Source: Panax quinquefolius (Eukaryota; Streptophyta; Magnoliopsida; Apiales; Araliaceae). From it: DNA of 64,000 bases. Position numbers and translations under genes: made by a program. The stretch lies in NCBI GenBank assembly GCA_020205615.1, contig CM035160.1:118144921-118208920 (forward strand), written 5' to 3'. The notes below the pieces were generated by a model. That model was not told the DNA's origin. It made no database searches and worked only from the letters and a program-made list of their open reading frames with translations. The stretch's first letter is position 1. Every line of letters starts with the position of its first letter. Shown here one piece after another: positions 11,518-22,525 of this stretch.

Positions 11518-11529
11518 TGGTATCAAGGC
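11518..11529 (+). other. Primer binding site of G1 internal 1
   Basis: TGGTATCAAGGC, four bases after LTR1, a variant of the initiator-Met site. Internal 2 has TGGTATCAAAGC at the same place (27475-27486). Confidence 0.75.
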
Positions 11530-11766
11530 ATTAGGTTATAAAACTTAAGGGGGGAAGAACCTTAGGCTAATAACCTCGTTAAGAAAGAGAAGTCCAAAGG
11601 AAGTAAACTTGAGCTTTACTTAAGTCGAATGAGTTAATAAAGTATTGAGGAAACTCAGTACCAAAAGATTCAAAAGATGGAAACTAACCCTAAATAAATT
11701 AAATGTGATTTATGCTTATACTATTGTGTATTATGTACTAATCAACATGTTATGTGTTATTGTATG

Positions 11767-12426
11767 ATGTCGATCGATAGCTTGATGTATAGAGATATAC
11801 ACGTGGGGAGCGAAGAGCTTGTGAATGCAGTAGAGCTCGTACTTCACGCCAAGCAAGGCGAGGTACCAATAGTGATTCTAGAGGAGTCTGAGACAGAGGA
11901 GTATTTTATTAAGGAAGACTACTCCGAGGGAGATGTAGCCTGGACATCATACTTGGATATGATGAGCGATGTGGAGGAAGGAATGGAGGTAACATCGGTT
12001 AATATGGTGGTACCTACACTAGAGTCAACACCTCCAGATGCAATGACATCATTGTATCTGGCAAAGCTTGACAAGAATGTGCAACTGAGTGCAGTTGAGC
12101 AGAATTAGAATGAAGAGATTTGTGCTCTTTATATAGCGAAGGAGTCTGCAGAAGCATATTTTGAGTCCGAGCATAATGAAAAGGTGCTCATGATAAATAA
12201 GGCTAGAGACTATAAGAACGAGGCTGATGAGCTTCGTAAAGAACTGGGGGTGAAGGACCGGAAGATAGCCCGGATGTCTTACATCCATAAGAGTGCTCAT
12301 AAGGATTTCAAGCTGAAAGTTGCTTGTTGTTCCATTGAGTCGGGACAAACCCGTCATACTATTAGTCGGGATACTGTACTGACGATTACAAATGAGAAAC
12401 ACGAGGATGCTGTTATGCATTATTAG
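11767..12426 (+). pseudogene. Pre-gag coiled-coil gene of G1, copy 1
   Basis: Lies between primer site and gag, where most Tekay-type elements are not known to carry a gene. The start is taken at ATG 11767; an ATG in frame at 11752 would add five residues. The first half is acidic (EESETEEYF, YSEGDVAWTSYLDMM) and the second half is a charged probable coiled coil (NEADELRKELGVKDRKIA). It ends at a stop at 12424-12426, about 290 bp before gag, so it is a separate gene and not a Gag N-terminus. One in-frame TAG at 12106-12108 corresponds to CAG in copy 2, a C-to-T change. I recognise no domain, and the function is unknown. A related-looking but diverged gene sits at the same place in the G3 family. 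Confidence 0.6.
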
Positions 12427-12713
12427 AATGTTAGAGTTATAAATATGTGTGTAGTGACGTAAAACCTCTTTTGTATAAAAAGGGTAGTCCTTTTGTAAAT
12501 CTCAACTTTTGTGAAGTACACTTACGGGATAGAGATGTAATAGCTTTTGGCTATAGAGAACAAATTGTAAATAGTTTCAAACTATGAAGAAGCATATGAA
12601 TATAATGAAGTTTTCCTTTAATATGCTTTGTTATTATATGAGTTGGTATGCGACGAATAATAACGAAGTAAGTAAATAGATAATAATGAAATTTTATTTA
12701 TTTAAAATAGAAA

Positions 12714-13612
12714 ATGCCACCAAAGAGAAGACCACGTAATCAAGAAGCGGAATCACATAATGAAAACCAAGGGTATTAAAACAACCCTATGCAAGAGTTC
12801 GTTAATTTATTAACAGCTGCATTTAACCAAACCGGGGGTAGAGTACCCGCGTGACCTAGGGTAGATTGAACGACTATCTTTAAAAAAAAAAAACTTAAAA
12901 GCGTAGGTCCGCCGAAGTTCAAAGGAACGAAGGACCCTTTAGAGGCCCAGACATGGGCGAAAGAGATTGAGAAGGCATTTGTTATTAAAAACGTAGGTGA
13001 GGTGCGAATGATTTCTTTTGCGACTTACACGATGAAAAGGGAAGCCAACTTTTGGTGGGAGGCTCACTACGGTAGGGCTAGAACAGATGCGATAACATGG
13101 GAACAATTCAAGAAGGTTTTCTTTGAGAATTATTTCCCTACAAGTATGCAAAGGAGGATGGAGATTAAGTTCTTAGAACTTAAATTAGGGGACATAACAT
13201 TTCCCCAGTATACGGTCAAATTCAATGAATTGGAAAGGTTTGCTCCACGCTAAGTGGACACTGAGGAGATGAAGGCTCGTAGGTTTGAGTAGGGCCTGAA
13301 ACCCTGGCTCTATAGTAGGATTGCAGTGTTCCAGAGGGTTTCCTATGAGACCATTCTGGAGAAGGTGATTATAGTAGAAGGTGGTAGTGAGGCGTTGACT
13401 CAGTACCACAAAGTGGGAAAGAATGAGAGCAGGGGAGAGGGAAAATCAAGGTAGAGAATGCCAGGGGCAGTATGCCAAAATCAAAGAATTTTTTTAACTA
13501 CGAGAATACTGGAGTGGGACAAGGGGATCCTAAGCGTAGGATCGGAGCGTGTAAGACATGTGGAAAGACTCATCTTGGAGTTTGTCTGAAAGGGAGTATA
13601 AGTATATTTAAA
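12714..13612 (+). pseudogene. gag: Gag of G1, copy 1 (broken)
   Basis: Starts at ATG (MPPKRRPRNQE), the usual start for Tekay-type Gag. The retrotransposon Gag domain is clear at 12900-13460: PPKFKGTKDPLEAQTW, then YTMKREANFWWEA, then TWEQFKKVFFENYFP, then FPQYTVKFNELERFAPR. A C-x2-C-x3-H-x4-C motif (CKTCGKTHLGVC) is near 13552-13590; the classical zinc knuckles that should follow are gone. Stops occur at the NENQGY position (near 12777), near 12853, at 13251-13253 and near 13290, with frame changes after 13450. Protein would form the particle shell and bind RNA. It is not translatable as written. Confidence 0.85.
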
Positions 13613-13879
13613 CATTAAGATAGAAGAGGAGGAACTAACTTTCGATAATTATATTCGTGAAAATTGTTTCATGAATGATAAAGGTAAGTAAGTATGGGTA
13701 GATAAGTATTGTTAATGTTGAGAGAATTGAAGAAATTCTTGGTATGAAGGGGTTGATTAACTATAGAGCTATAATAAATAGTTATAAGAAAAGTGTGAAT
13801 CTTTAGTTTTCTCAGAAAATTAAAGGTAGTAATTTACGGCAATAAAATACCACGACGCTCTTGTTGTCCAACCATGACA

Positions 13880-13993
13880 CAAGTCAGGAGGATGTTAAGG
13901 AAGAAGATGAGCTATTTGTATATAGACTATCGTAGGGGGAATAAGTTAGCGGTTAAGAATAAATACCCATGACCCAGGATCGATGATCTATTT
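13880..13993 (+). pseudogene. pol: Start of G1 reverse transcriptase, copy 1
   Basis: Encodes an IDYRRGNKLAVKNKYP-like stretch, ending PRIDDLF, the first conserved block of a gypsy reverse transcriptase. The LARD element inserts at the Leu-Phe codons; the downstream half resumes at 22526. Protease and the Gag-protease link are deleted between about 13620 and 13880. Confidence 0.8.
13989..13993 (+). repeat. Target-site duplication, left, of LARD G2
   Basis: TATTT, repeated at 22521-22525. Removing the element and one copy restores a continuous gypsy reverse transcriptase frame (DDLF followed by DQLKGAK). Confidence 0.92.
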
Positions 13994-15295
13994 TGTAAGG
14001 CCCCGAATTTTATGAAATAAAAATATTCAATTTTTCTTATAATTACTATTCAGTAAATGGTTAAATTGATAAAAGTTAAAGTTAAGGGTGATATATATAA
14101 TTTTTTCAAAATAAGCAAGTGGTTATAAAAGATTCATTATTGTCGGGGAATATTCGTTTGGTCGTGGAATATTCTTTCTGTCGGGGAATATTCGATACGG
14201 CAAATGCGACCATTTAGGGCCCAATAATGTAATAACCGTCGGATGAAGAAAACGACAAAAGGGAGTTTTTATAAATAACAACGTAATTGTTACCGTTAAC
14301 ACTATTGGAATACCCGGTGGGTAAAGTAAAGTAATACGCGTTGTTGCATACAAGAGAGCACTACAGATTACACCAATTATTGATTCTTACGTAAAGAAGG
14401 CACTACTCAATAATTGTTACAAAGAATTACTATTCAATATTTTATTTTATTGATTCAATAATTGCTTTGCATTGATATTTTATATTACTGTTGTTTCAAT
14501 AAATTGTCATTACACAAGATTTTCAATTATCGAAGTAATAATTCATATTATCCGAATAATATTATTAGAAAACATTATTGACAATGTCTAGAAAGTTCTG
14601 CCTCTAAGGAGAGGTTTGGTCACCTAATTGCGCGTTAGTAAGGAGAAATCTTTATTGAAAGCCCCTCTTTCCTGGGAACTGCCTGGTTGTCAATATTGTG
14701 ATTATGTAATATTATTTGTGAATAATTAATTATTGATTTTATGATGAGAAAATATTTATTTTATGTGGATATAGATGGAGAAAATTTTTAATGTGACAAT
14801 TGTTGAAAATTAATATTTTGTCTTTTTCTGATAAAATAATTCATTTAAATATATTATTTTAATAATATATTAACGGTGATATTTTTATAATGAATGTGGG
14901 ATATATGAGTATATGAGGAGGAAGAGTATTTTTGTGGCATTAAATGTTTAACACATATTTTGTGTGTCGGAGGACCCCATTTCTTGACTGAAATTTGATT
15001 ATAAATTCAGTAAAATCGTCCCGCTTCGGATTTTTTGGTCAATTTCTGTTTGGAATTTGGAAAAACTTTCTTCTGCAAAGTTGTAGAGAATTGAATTTCC
15101 TACAAAAATTCGAGAGATTCTAATTTTTGGACAAAAGGGATATTTAATATGAATTATTGAAGTTCCGAAGCTCCGAAATAATTATTTTCCAAAAGTTTTA
15201 AATTTGTTTTAAAAGAAAAACGTTTTTAACAAGGTAGGTGTGCCCACTAGCATGGAAAAAGAGCTGAGATCAGATTGTCCAAGGTGTGCATGAAG

Positions 15296-15297
<2 letters not shown>

Positions 15298-15331
<34 letters not shown>
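15298..15331 (+). repeat. (TA)n microsatellite in G2 5' LTR
   Basis: About 17 TA units. The equivalent run in the 3' LTR is longer (19715-19762), so it has changed length since insertion. Confidence 0.95.
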
Positions 15332-15336
<5 letters not shown>

Positions 15337-15375
15337 TTTAATAAATTTTCTGCTTTGGTGTTCTAAGCATTTTCC

Positions 15376-15383
15376 TATAAATA
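15376..15383 (+). promoter_or_regulatory. TATA box in G2 5' LTR
   Basis: CCTATAAATAGG context, shortly after the (TA)n run; the 3' LTR has it at 19808-19815. Likely core promoter. Confidence 0.6.
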
Positions 15384-16759
15384 GGGTGCTTAGGTTAGAA
15401 TTGAAAATCATACCAGAAATTGAAGTTTTCTCTCTTTATATTATCGAGCGTATTCTTGTGAGTATTTTGAGTATACTTTGAGTATTGCTATACGGTGCAA
15501 GTTCGTTCAGCATTATATCCGACATTCCAGTACTGCTCTTTTGAGGTAAGGGATAGTAAGGGATTTTAAGGGTTATTATGTTTTTTAGTTTTGAAATTTT
15601 TCTGAACCTTCAAAAATTCTGGAAAAATTTGAAATGATATTTTGATGAGTTCTGTAGATTGTGTCCAAAAATGGCGATTTTTGAATGTATAGATTAGGAG
15701 TTATGGAATATTATGAGAAAAGACTATTTTAAAAGTAACCGCTTATAACTCCTTGTGATTAACTACAAAATTAATGAAATTTTTATTGGGAGTACATCTA
15801 TATAATATCAGTATACCGTGTAAATTTCAAAAATTTTGGATGAAAGTATAATTTATGATAAATGTTTAAATATTCGGTGGTTTTGGCCATATGAAAAATA
15901 GTAAATGAATTTTTAAAATTTTGAGAAAAATATATGTTCAATATGGGACTATGTTATGCTAAATCCTAGAAAAGAAATATTTTTGGAACTAATTTGGTAT
16001 TTTTCATGAAAATGTTCTAGTTATGAGTAAATGAATTAAATATGTTATGTGAAGTAAAAAAATTGGAAAATATGATTTTATGGCTTGAGAATCATATATG
16101 AGGTATATACAAATTTTTGATGAGGGTTTTGGTTTTTGGTGATGAAATCTTATGAGTTTGGCATTTTATGATGATTAAATGCATTAATTAGTAAAGTGTA
16201 AACAATTTAATTAAATTGTTTATAAGTTTTAGAAATTATTAAATATTGTTGTAATATTAAGAATATTAAGATTTTGATATTATTAAGTGATTTTACAACA
16301 TTTAGATTAAGGTGTTATAAATATTGATATGGATTTTATTATGAAACTTTATCTTTTTAGGTATGAGGTTACTATGCACGTATACGGTACTATGTAAGAA
16401 TACGGGGTACTATTCACGACAAATTGGTTTCTTCTCTGACCAAATTATCGTTGATTTATGAATCTTACTCTTGAAATTAAAACCATGTTTTGATTATATT
16501 GTTTTTATATAACATTCTTATAACCATAATGATGATATTTCTCTTTGACTTGAGTGTAAAGATGAGTAGATTATTGGTATGATCGTGACTATAGGTTCTC
16601 TTTGGTCAGTAGTGAAAAAGTTGAATTGTTGACTGGTATGATCATGACCGTTGAATTTACAATTGAATATTTTTAGCTTAAGTGCAAAGGTGAATTGATC
16701 AACATGGTTATAATTATTGTTATATAACTTCGAAATGATTATGTATTTCTTTGATATAT

Positions 16760-17036
16760 GAATATCTTTGGCTCGTGGTGCAAAGATGACTTGTTGATGA
16801 ATATCTTAGCACATTCAGTGTAAAAGATGAATTATTGATGAATATCTTTTTGCTCGTAATGCAAAGATGACTTTGTTGTTGAATATCTTTAGCCTGTAGT
16901 GCAAAGATGAATTATTGATGAATATCTTTGGCTCGTAATGCAAAGATGACCTGTTGTTGAATATCTTTAGCATGTAGTGTAAAGATGAACTATTGATGAA
17001 TACCTTTGGCCCGTGGTGCAAAGATGAATTTATTAG
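16760..17036 (+). repeat. Tandem hairpin-repeat array in G2 5' LTR
   Basis: Seven imperfect units of about 38-41 bp. Each has the form GAATATCTTT...GTGCAAAGATGA. ATCTTT at the left and AAAGAT at the right of each unit are inverted, so each unit can fold. Degenerate further units may precede it near 16550-16690. Confidence 0.85.
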
Positions 17037-17568
17037 TAGGATTATGAACAGGAACTGTGATTTGGTATAACCATGATATTTGATGTTTCAGGTAAAGACA
17101 GGTGATGAAAATTATCTTCGTCCTGGATGAGAAGAGGAATTTAGAATCACAATTATGATTATGAGTTATTCATATGATTGTGGAAAGGAACTGTTGATTG
17201 ATGTTACAGGGATAAAACATTGTTGGTGGACTTTTAACGTGGAGAAGACAATAGACTTTATAGTCTATTTGACTCTTTTAATGGATTGCTCATTCCGCTG
17301 CAACTATGGTTGAAAAGTTTTATCATCTACCATATGTTCTAAATCTCTGATTTATTACTGATGAAGACTATTGATAATTTATTTATCTTTAGTCATAATA
17401 TTCTTTACTGAGCTAGTTGTGCTCACCCTTTTGTTTCACAATTCCTTTCAGGTAATAAAAGTGTAGCTGGGTCGAGCGGGGGATAGCGAGGGAATAGAAT
17501 GGTGGTCTATAGATGTTGAGGGTGAGGTGAATTTAACTTGGAAGGGTGTTTTGCCACTATCATACAAG

Positions 17569-17919
17569 ATGTCTAATGACATTCAACCTCGTGTCATCAT
17601 AAGACATGGTTGTGATCATCCACTTGCTGAGTATATTTACAAGCACTACCAATATAATCTTGGTGTTTGTTTGGAGTATAATACCCAATTAGAGACAGTG
17701 GAGATAATGATATGTCAAGAGAAGACTCACCATTTGGAAGAATATGATAGTAATCTTCTCATTTTTCTTGGGGGTCTATTGGGTCAACCAAGGATAATTC
17801 TGTGGCCATATGATATCTACCTTAACCTAAAAGCATGGCCTCCCATGTACGAAGGTTTCCTTGAGCACTTCCCAAAGATTATAATTTCTAAAATAGTTTT
17901 TGACTATACCTTTATGTAA
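17569..17919 (+). other. Open reading frame inside the G2 5' LTR
   Basis: The frame is open from 17467 and its first ATG is at 17569, giving about 116 residues (MSNDIQPR...DYTFM). The 3' LTR has the same open frame (21997-22347). Composition is ordinary protein-like (SYKM, CLEYN, ILWPYD, AWPPMYEGF), with no recognised family, signal peptide or membrane segment. Nine or so base differences separate the copies and most change the residue, which gives no sign of selection since insertion. It could be a captured gene fragment or chance. Function unknown. Confidence 0.35.
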
Positions 17920-18094
17920 GGTGTCATTGTGAAGTGCTACAGTTGGTATATATTTGTATCTAAACTCACAGCATATGTGTTGTTGTATTTTGCACGACAA
18001 TTGTTGTAATAAAGTTGTAGTTGTTTTCCGTACCACATATTTGGTGACTTAGAATGGGTTGGATGGAATGGACCTATTTTGGAGTCGTTACATT

Positions 18095-18106
18095 TGGTAT
18101 TAGAGC
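18095..18106 (+). other. Primer binding site of G2
   Basis: TGGTATTAGAGC, two bases after the 5' LTR, differing from the initiator-Met site by one C-to-T. Confidence 0.8.
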
Positions 18107-18406
18107 TTAGGAAATGATCTCCATGAGATCGGGATTAGAACTAGGAGGGAGAGATGAGTAAATCCTTCGCTAGTGTGTCCTACCTAAGCTTATTTGTTGG
18201 TCACCATAATATCGGGATATTATGTGATATGTTAATTTGTTAAATTAACCCTTATTTTGAAGCTGTATTCTAGAATGATATCTGAAATATAGGAGATGAG
18301 CAATGGAGAAATCATGATGACAGGGGAGATAGAATCTAAAATTAAAGCAATGTATTCTCAACTCTTTGAAATACTGTGCACGTAAATTTCGGGGACGAAA
18401 TTTCAT

Positions 18407-18418
18407 AAGGAGGGAGAT
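18407..18418 (+). other. Polypurine tract of G2
   Basis: AAGGAGGGAGAT directly before the 3' LTR, preceded by GGGGACGAAATTTC, the chromovirus end signature. Confidence 0.82.
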
Positions 18419-19713
18419 TGTAAGGCCCTAATTTTATGAAATAAAAGTATTCAATTTTTCTTATAATTACTATTCAAGAAATGGTTAAATTGATAAAAGT
18501 TAAAGTTAAGGGTGATATATATAATTTTTTCAAAATAAGCAAGTGGTTATAAAAGATTCATTATTGTCGAGGAATATTCGTTTGGTCGTGGAATATTCTT
18601 TCCGTCGGGAATATTCGTAGGAAGGAAGCAATTTCACCATTTATGGGCCCCATAATGTAATAATAAGCTTATCGGATGAAGAAAACGACAAAAGGGAGTT
18701 TTATAAATAACATCGTAATTGTTGCCGTTAACACTATTGGAATACCCGGTGGGTAAAGTAAAGTAATACGCGTTGTTGCACAGTAGCACACGGTATTACA
18801 CCAATTATTGATTCTTACGTAAGAAGGCACTACTCAATAATTGTTATAGTAATTACTATTCCGTATTTTATTGTATTGATTCAATAATTGATGCATTGAT
18901 ATTTTATATTATCGTTGTTTCAATAAATTGTCATTACATAATATTTTCCATTATCGAAGCAATAATTCATATTATTTGAATAATATTATTAGAAAACATT
19001 ATTGGCAATGTCTAGAAAGTTACATCTAAGGAGAGGTTTGGTCACCTAATCATGGCTAAAGAAGAGAGAAATCTTTATTGAAAGCCCCTCTTTCCTCGGA
19101 ACCGCTGGTTGTCAATATTGTGATTATGTAATATTATTTGTGAATAATTAATTATTGATTTTTATGATGAGAAAAATATTTATTTTATGTGGATATAGAT
19201 GGAGAAAATTTTTTAATGTGACAATTGTTGAAAATTAATATTTTGTCTTTTTCTCGATAAAATAATTCATTTAAATATATTATTTTAATAATATATTAAT
19301 GGTGATATTTTATAATGAATGTGGGATATATGAGTATATGAGGAGGAAGAGTATTTTTGTGGCATTAAATGTTTAACACATATTTTGTGTGTCGGAGGAC
19401 CCCATTTCTTGACTGAAATTTGATTATAGCTTGTAAAATCGCCCGTTTATAGATTTTGGTCAATTTTTATTTGGAATTTGGAAAAACTTTCTTCTGTAAA
19501 GTTATAGAGAATTTAATTTCCTATAAAAAATCATGAGATTTGAATTTTCGGACAAAAGGGCTATGTATTATGAATTATTGAAGTTCAAGTTCAAAATAAT
19601 TATTTTTCAAAAGTTTTAAATTTGTTTTAAAAGAAAAACGTTTTTAACAAGGTAGGTGTGCCCACTAGCATGGAAAAAGAGTTGAGATCAGATTGTCCAA
19701 GGTGTGCGTGAAG

Positions 19714-19714
<1 letters not shown>

Positions 19715-19762
<48 letters not shown>
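19715..19762 (+). repeat. (TA)n microsatellite in G2 3' LTR
   Basis: About 24 TA units, longer than the partner at 15298-15331. Confidence 0.95.
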
Positions 19763-19767
<5 letters not shown>

Positions 19768-19807
19768 TTTTAATAAATTTTACGCTTTGGTGTTCTAAGC
19801 ATTTTCC

Positions 19808-19815
19808 TATAAATA
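19808..19815 (+). promoter_or_regulatory. TATA box in G2 3' LTR
   Basis: TATAAATA, the equivalent of 15376-15383 in the 5' LTR. Confidence 0.55.
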
Positions 19816-21195
19816 TAGGTGCTTAGGTTAGAATTGAAAATCATACCAGAAACTAAAGTTTTCTCTCTCTATATTATCGAGCGTATTCTTGTGAGTATTT
19901 TGATTATACTTTGAGTATTTCTATACTGGTGCAAGTTCGCTTCAAATTGTTATATCCATATTCCAATCTTTACTCTTTTTTGAGGTAAGGGATAGTAAGG
20001 GATTTTAAGGGTTATTATGTTTTTTAGTTTCAAAATTTTTGAACCTTCAAAATTCTGGAAAAATTTGAAATGATATTTTGATGAGTTTTGTAGATTGTGT
20101 CCAAAAATGACGATTTTTGGATGTATAGATTAGGAGTTATGGATTTTATGTGAAAAGACTATTTTAAAAGTAACCACTTATAACTCCTTGTGATTAACTT
20201 CAAAATTGATGAAATTTTTATTGGGAATACATCTATATAATATAAGTATACCGTGGAAATTTCAAAAATTTTTGGATAAAAGTATAATTTATGATTAATG
20301 TTTAAATATTCGTGGTTTTGGCCATATGAAAAATAGTAAATGAATTTTAAAATTTTGAGAAAAATATATATTCAATATGGGACTATGTTATGCTAAATCC
20401 CGTAAAAAGAAATAATTTTGGAACCGATTTGGTATTTTCATGAAAATGTTCTAATTATGAGTAAATGAATTAAATATGTTATGTGAAGTAAGAAAATTGG
20501 AAAATATGATTTTATGGCTTGAGAATCATATATGAGGTATATCAAATTTTTTGATGAGGGTTTTGGTTATTGGTGATGAAATATTATGAGTTTGGCATTT
20601 TATGATGATTAAATGCATTAATTAGTAAAAGTGTAAACAATTTAATTAAATTGTTTATAAGTTTTAGAAATTATTAAATATTGTTGTAATATTAAGAATA
20701 TTAAGATTTTGATATTATTAAGTGATTTTACAACATTTGGATTAAGGTGTTATAAATATTGATATGGATTTTATTATGAAACTTTATCTTTTCGTGTCGA
20801 GGTTACTATGCACGTATACGGTACTATATAAGAATACGGGGTACTATTCACGACAAATTGGTTTCTTCTCTGACCAAATTATCGTTGATTTATGAATCTT
20901 ACTCTTGAAATTAAAACCATGTTTTGATTATATTGTTTTTATATAACATTCTTATAACCCTAATGATGATATTTCTCTTTCACTTGAGTGTAAAGATGAG
21001 TAGATTATTGGTATGATCGTGACTATAGGTTCTCTTTGGCCAGTAGTGCAAAAGTTGAATTGTTGATTTGGTATGATCATGACCATTGAATTTACAATTG
21101 AATATTTTTAGCTTAAGTGCAAAGGTGAATTGATCAACATGGTTATAATTATTGTTATATAACTTCGAAAATGATTATGTATTTCTTTGATATAT

Positions 21196-21466
21196 GAATA
21201 TCTTTGCACGTAGTGCAAAGATGACTTGTTGATGAATATCTTAGCACATGGTGCAAAGATGAATTATTGATGAATATCTTTTGCTCGTAATGCAAAGATG
21301 ACTGTTGTTGAATATCTTTAGCACAGTAGTGCAAAGATGAATTATTGATGAATATCTTTGGCTCCTAATGCAAAGATGACTGTTGTTGAATATCTTTAGC
21401 TTTGTAGTGTAAAGATGAATCTGTTGATGAATATCTTTGGCCCGTAGTGCAAAGATGAATTTATTA
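21196..21466 (+). repeat. Tandem hairpin-repeat array in G2 3' LTR
   Basis: Seven units matching 16760-17036. The first unit has a perfect 10-bp inverted repeat with a 3-base loop: ATCTTTGCAC-GTA-GTGCAAAGAT (21199-21221). Confidence 0.87.
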
Positions 21467-21996
21467 GTATGATTATGAATGAACCGTGATTTGGTATAAC
21501 CATGATATTTGATGTTTCGGGTAAAGACAATGATGAAAATTAACTTCATCCCTAGATGAGAAGAGGAATTTAGAATCACAATTATGATTATGAGTTATTC
21601 ATATGATTGTGGGCAGAACCTGTTGATTGATGTTACAGGATAAAACATTGTTGGTGGACTTTTAACGTGGAGAAGACAATAGACTTTATAGTCTATTTGA
21701 CTCTTTTAATGGATTGCTCATTCCGCGCAACTATGGTTGAAAAGTTTTATCATCTACCATATGTTCTAAATCTTCGATTTATTTACTGATGAAGACTATT
21801 GATAATTTATTTATCTTTAGTCATAATATTCTTTACTGAGCTAGTTGTGCTCACCCTTTTGTTTCACAATTCCTTTCAGGTAATAAAAGTGTAGCTGGGT
21901 CGAGCGGGGGATAGCGAGGGAATAGAATGGTGGTCTATAGATGTTGAGGGTGAGGTGAATTTAACTTGGAAGGGTGTTTTGCCACTATCATACAAG

Positions 21997-22347
21997 ATGT
22001 CTAATGACATACAACCTCGTGTCATCATAAGACATGGTTGTGATCATCCACTTGCTGAGTATATTTACAAGCACTACTTATATAATCTTGGTGTTTGTTT
22101 GGAGTATAATACCCAATTAGAGACAGTGGAGATAATGATATGTCAAGAGAAGACTCACCATTGGGAAGAATATGATAGTAATCTTCTCGTTTTTCTTTGG
22201 GGTCTATTAGGTCAACCAAGGATAATTCTGTGGCCATATGATATCTACCATAACCTAAAAGCATGGCCTCCCATGTACGAAGGTTTCCTTGAGCACTTCC
22301 CAAAGATTCTAATTTCTAAAATAGTTTTTGACTATACCTTTATGTAA
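21997..22347 (+). other. Open reading frame inside the G2 3' LTR
   Basis: Second copy of the 17569-17919 frame, also uninterrupted from its first ATG (about 116 residues). In a 3' LTR it would lie near the transcript end. No recognised family. Confidence 0.35.
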
Positions 22348-22520
22348 GGTGTCATTGTGACGTGCTACAGTTGGTATATATTTGTATCCAAACTCACAGC
22401 ATATGTGTTGTTGTATTTTGCACGACAATTGTTGTAATAAAGTTGTAGTTGTTTTCCGTACCATATATTTGGCGACTCAAAATGGGTTGGATGGAATGGA
22501 CCTATTTTGGGGTCGTTACA

Positions 22521-22525
22521 TATTT
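22521..22525 (+). repeat. Target-site duplication, right, of LARD G2
   Basis: TATTT, equal to 13989-13993. Confidence 0.92.

Larger units (their letters stand above)
13994..18092 (+). repeat. 5' LTR of G2
   Basis: 4099 bp, matching 18419-22520. From left to right it holds a (TA)n run (15298-15331), a TATA box (15376-15383), a seven-unit hairpin repeat array (16760-17036), a GAGC/GCTCAC stem-loop (17409-17427), and an open frame (17467-17919). Confidence 0.93.
13994..22520 (+). mobile_element. LARD-like non-autonomous LTR retrotransposon G2
   Basis: 8.5 kb element with two 4.1 kb LTRs (TGTAAGGCCC...CGTTACA) and only 326 bp between them. That spacer has a primer site at its left and a polypurine tract at its right, but no gag or pol. 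Its right part carries TTTCGGGGACGAAATTTC followed by a G-rich purine tract, the typical 3' end of Tekay-type chromovirus polyproteins, so G2 likely derives from such an element and moves using proteins of a relative. Inserted in the G1 reverse transcriptase with a 5-bp duplication. It resembles large retrotransposon derivatives, except that most of its length is LTR. Confidence 0.9.
18419..22520 (+). repeat. 3' LTR of G2
   Basis: 4102 bp, TGTAAGG...TTACA, followed by the target duplication TATTT. It has the same internal landmarks as the 5' LTR: (TA)n 19715-19762, TATA 19808-19815, hairpin array 21196-21466, stem-loop near 21838-21856, open frame to 22347. Confidence 0.93.

Noticed and set aside
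15275..15481. Open frame running through the (TA)n microsatellite
   Set aside because: It is low-complexity Ile/Tyr sequence created by the repeat, and is lost in the other LTR.
16815..17021. Antisense open frame with repeated NNSSLHY phrases
   Set aside because: It is a by-product of the tandem hairpin array, whose unit length keeps the frame open.
16760..17036. CRISPR-like array of repeats and spacers
   Set aside because: Units are contiguous, imperfect and without unique spacers, and they lie in a plant LTR.
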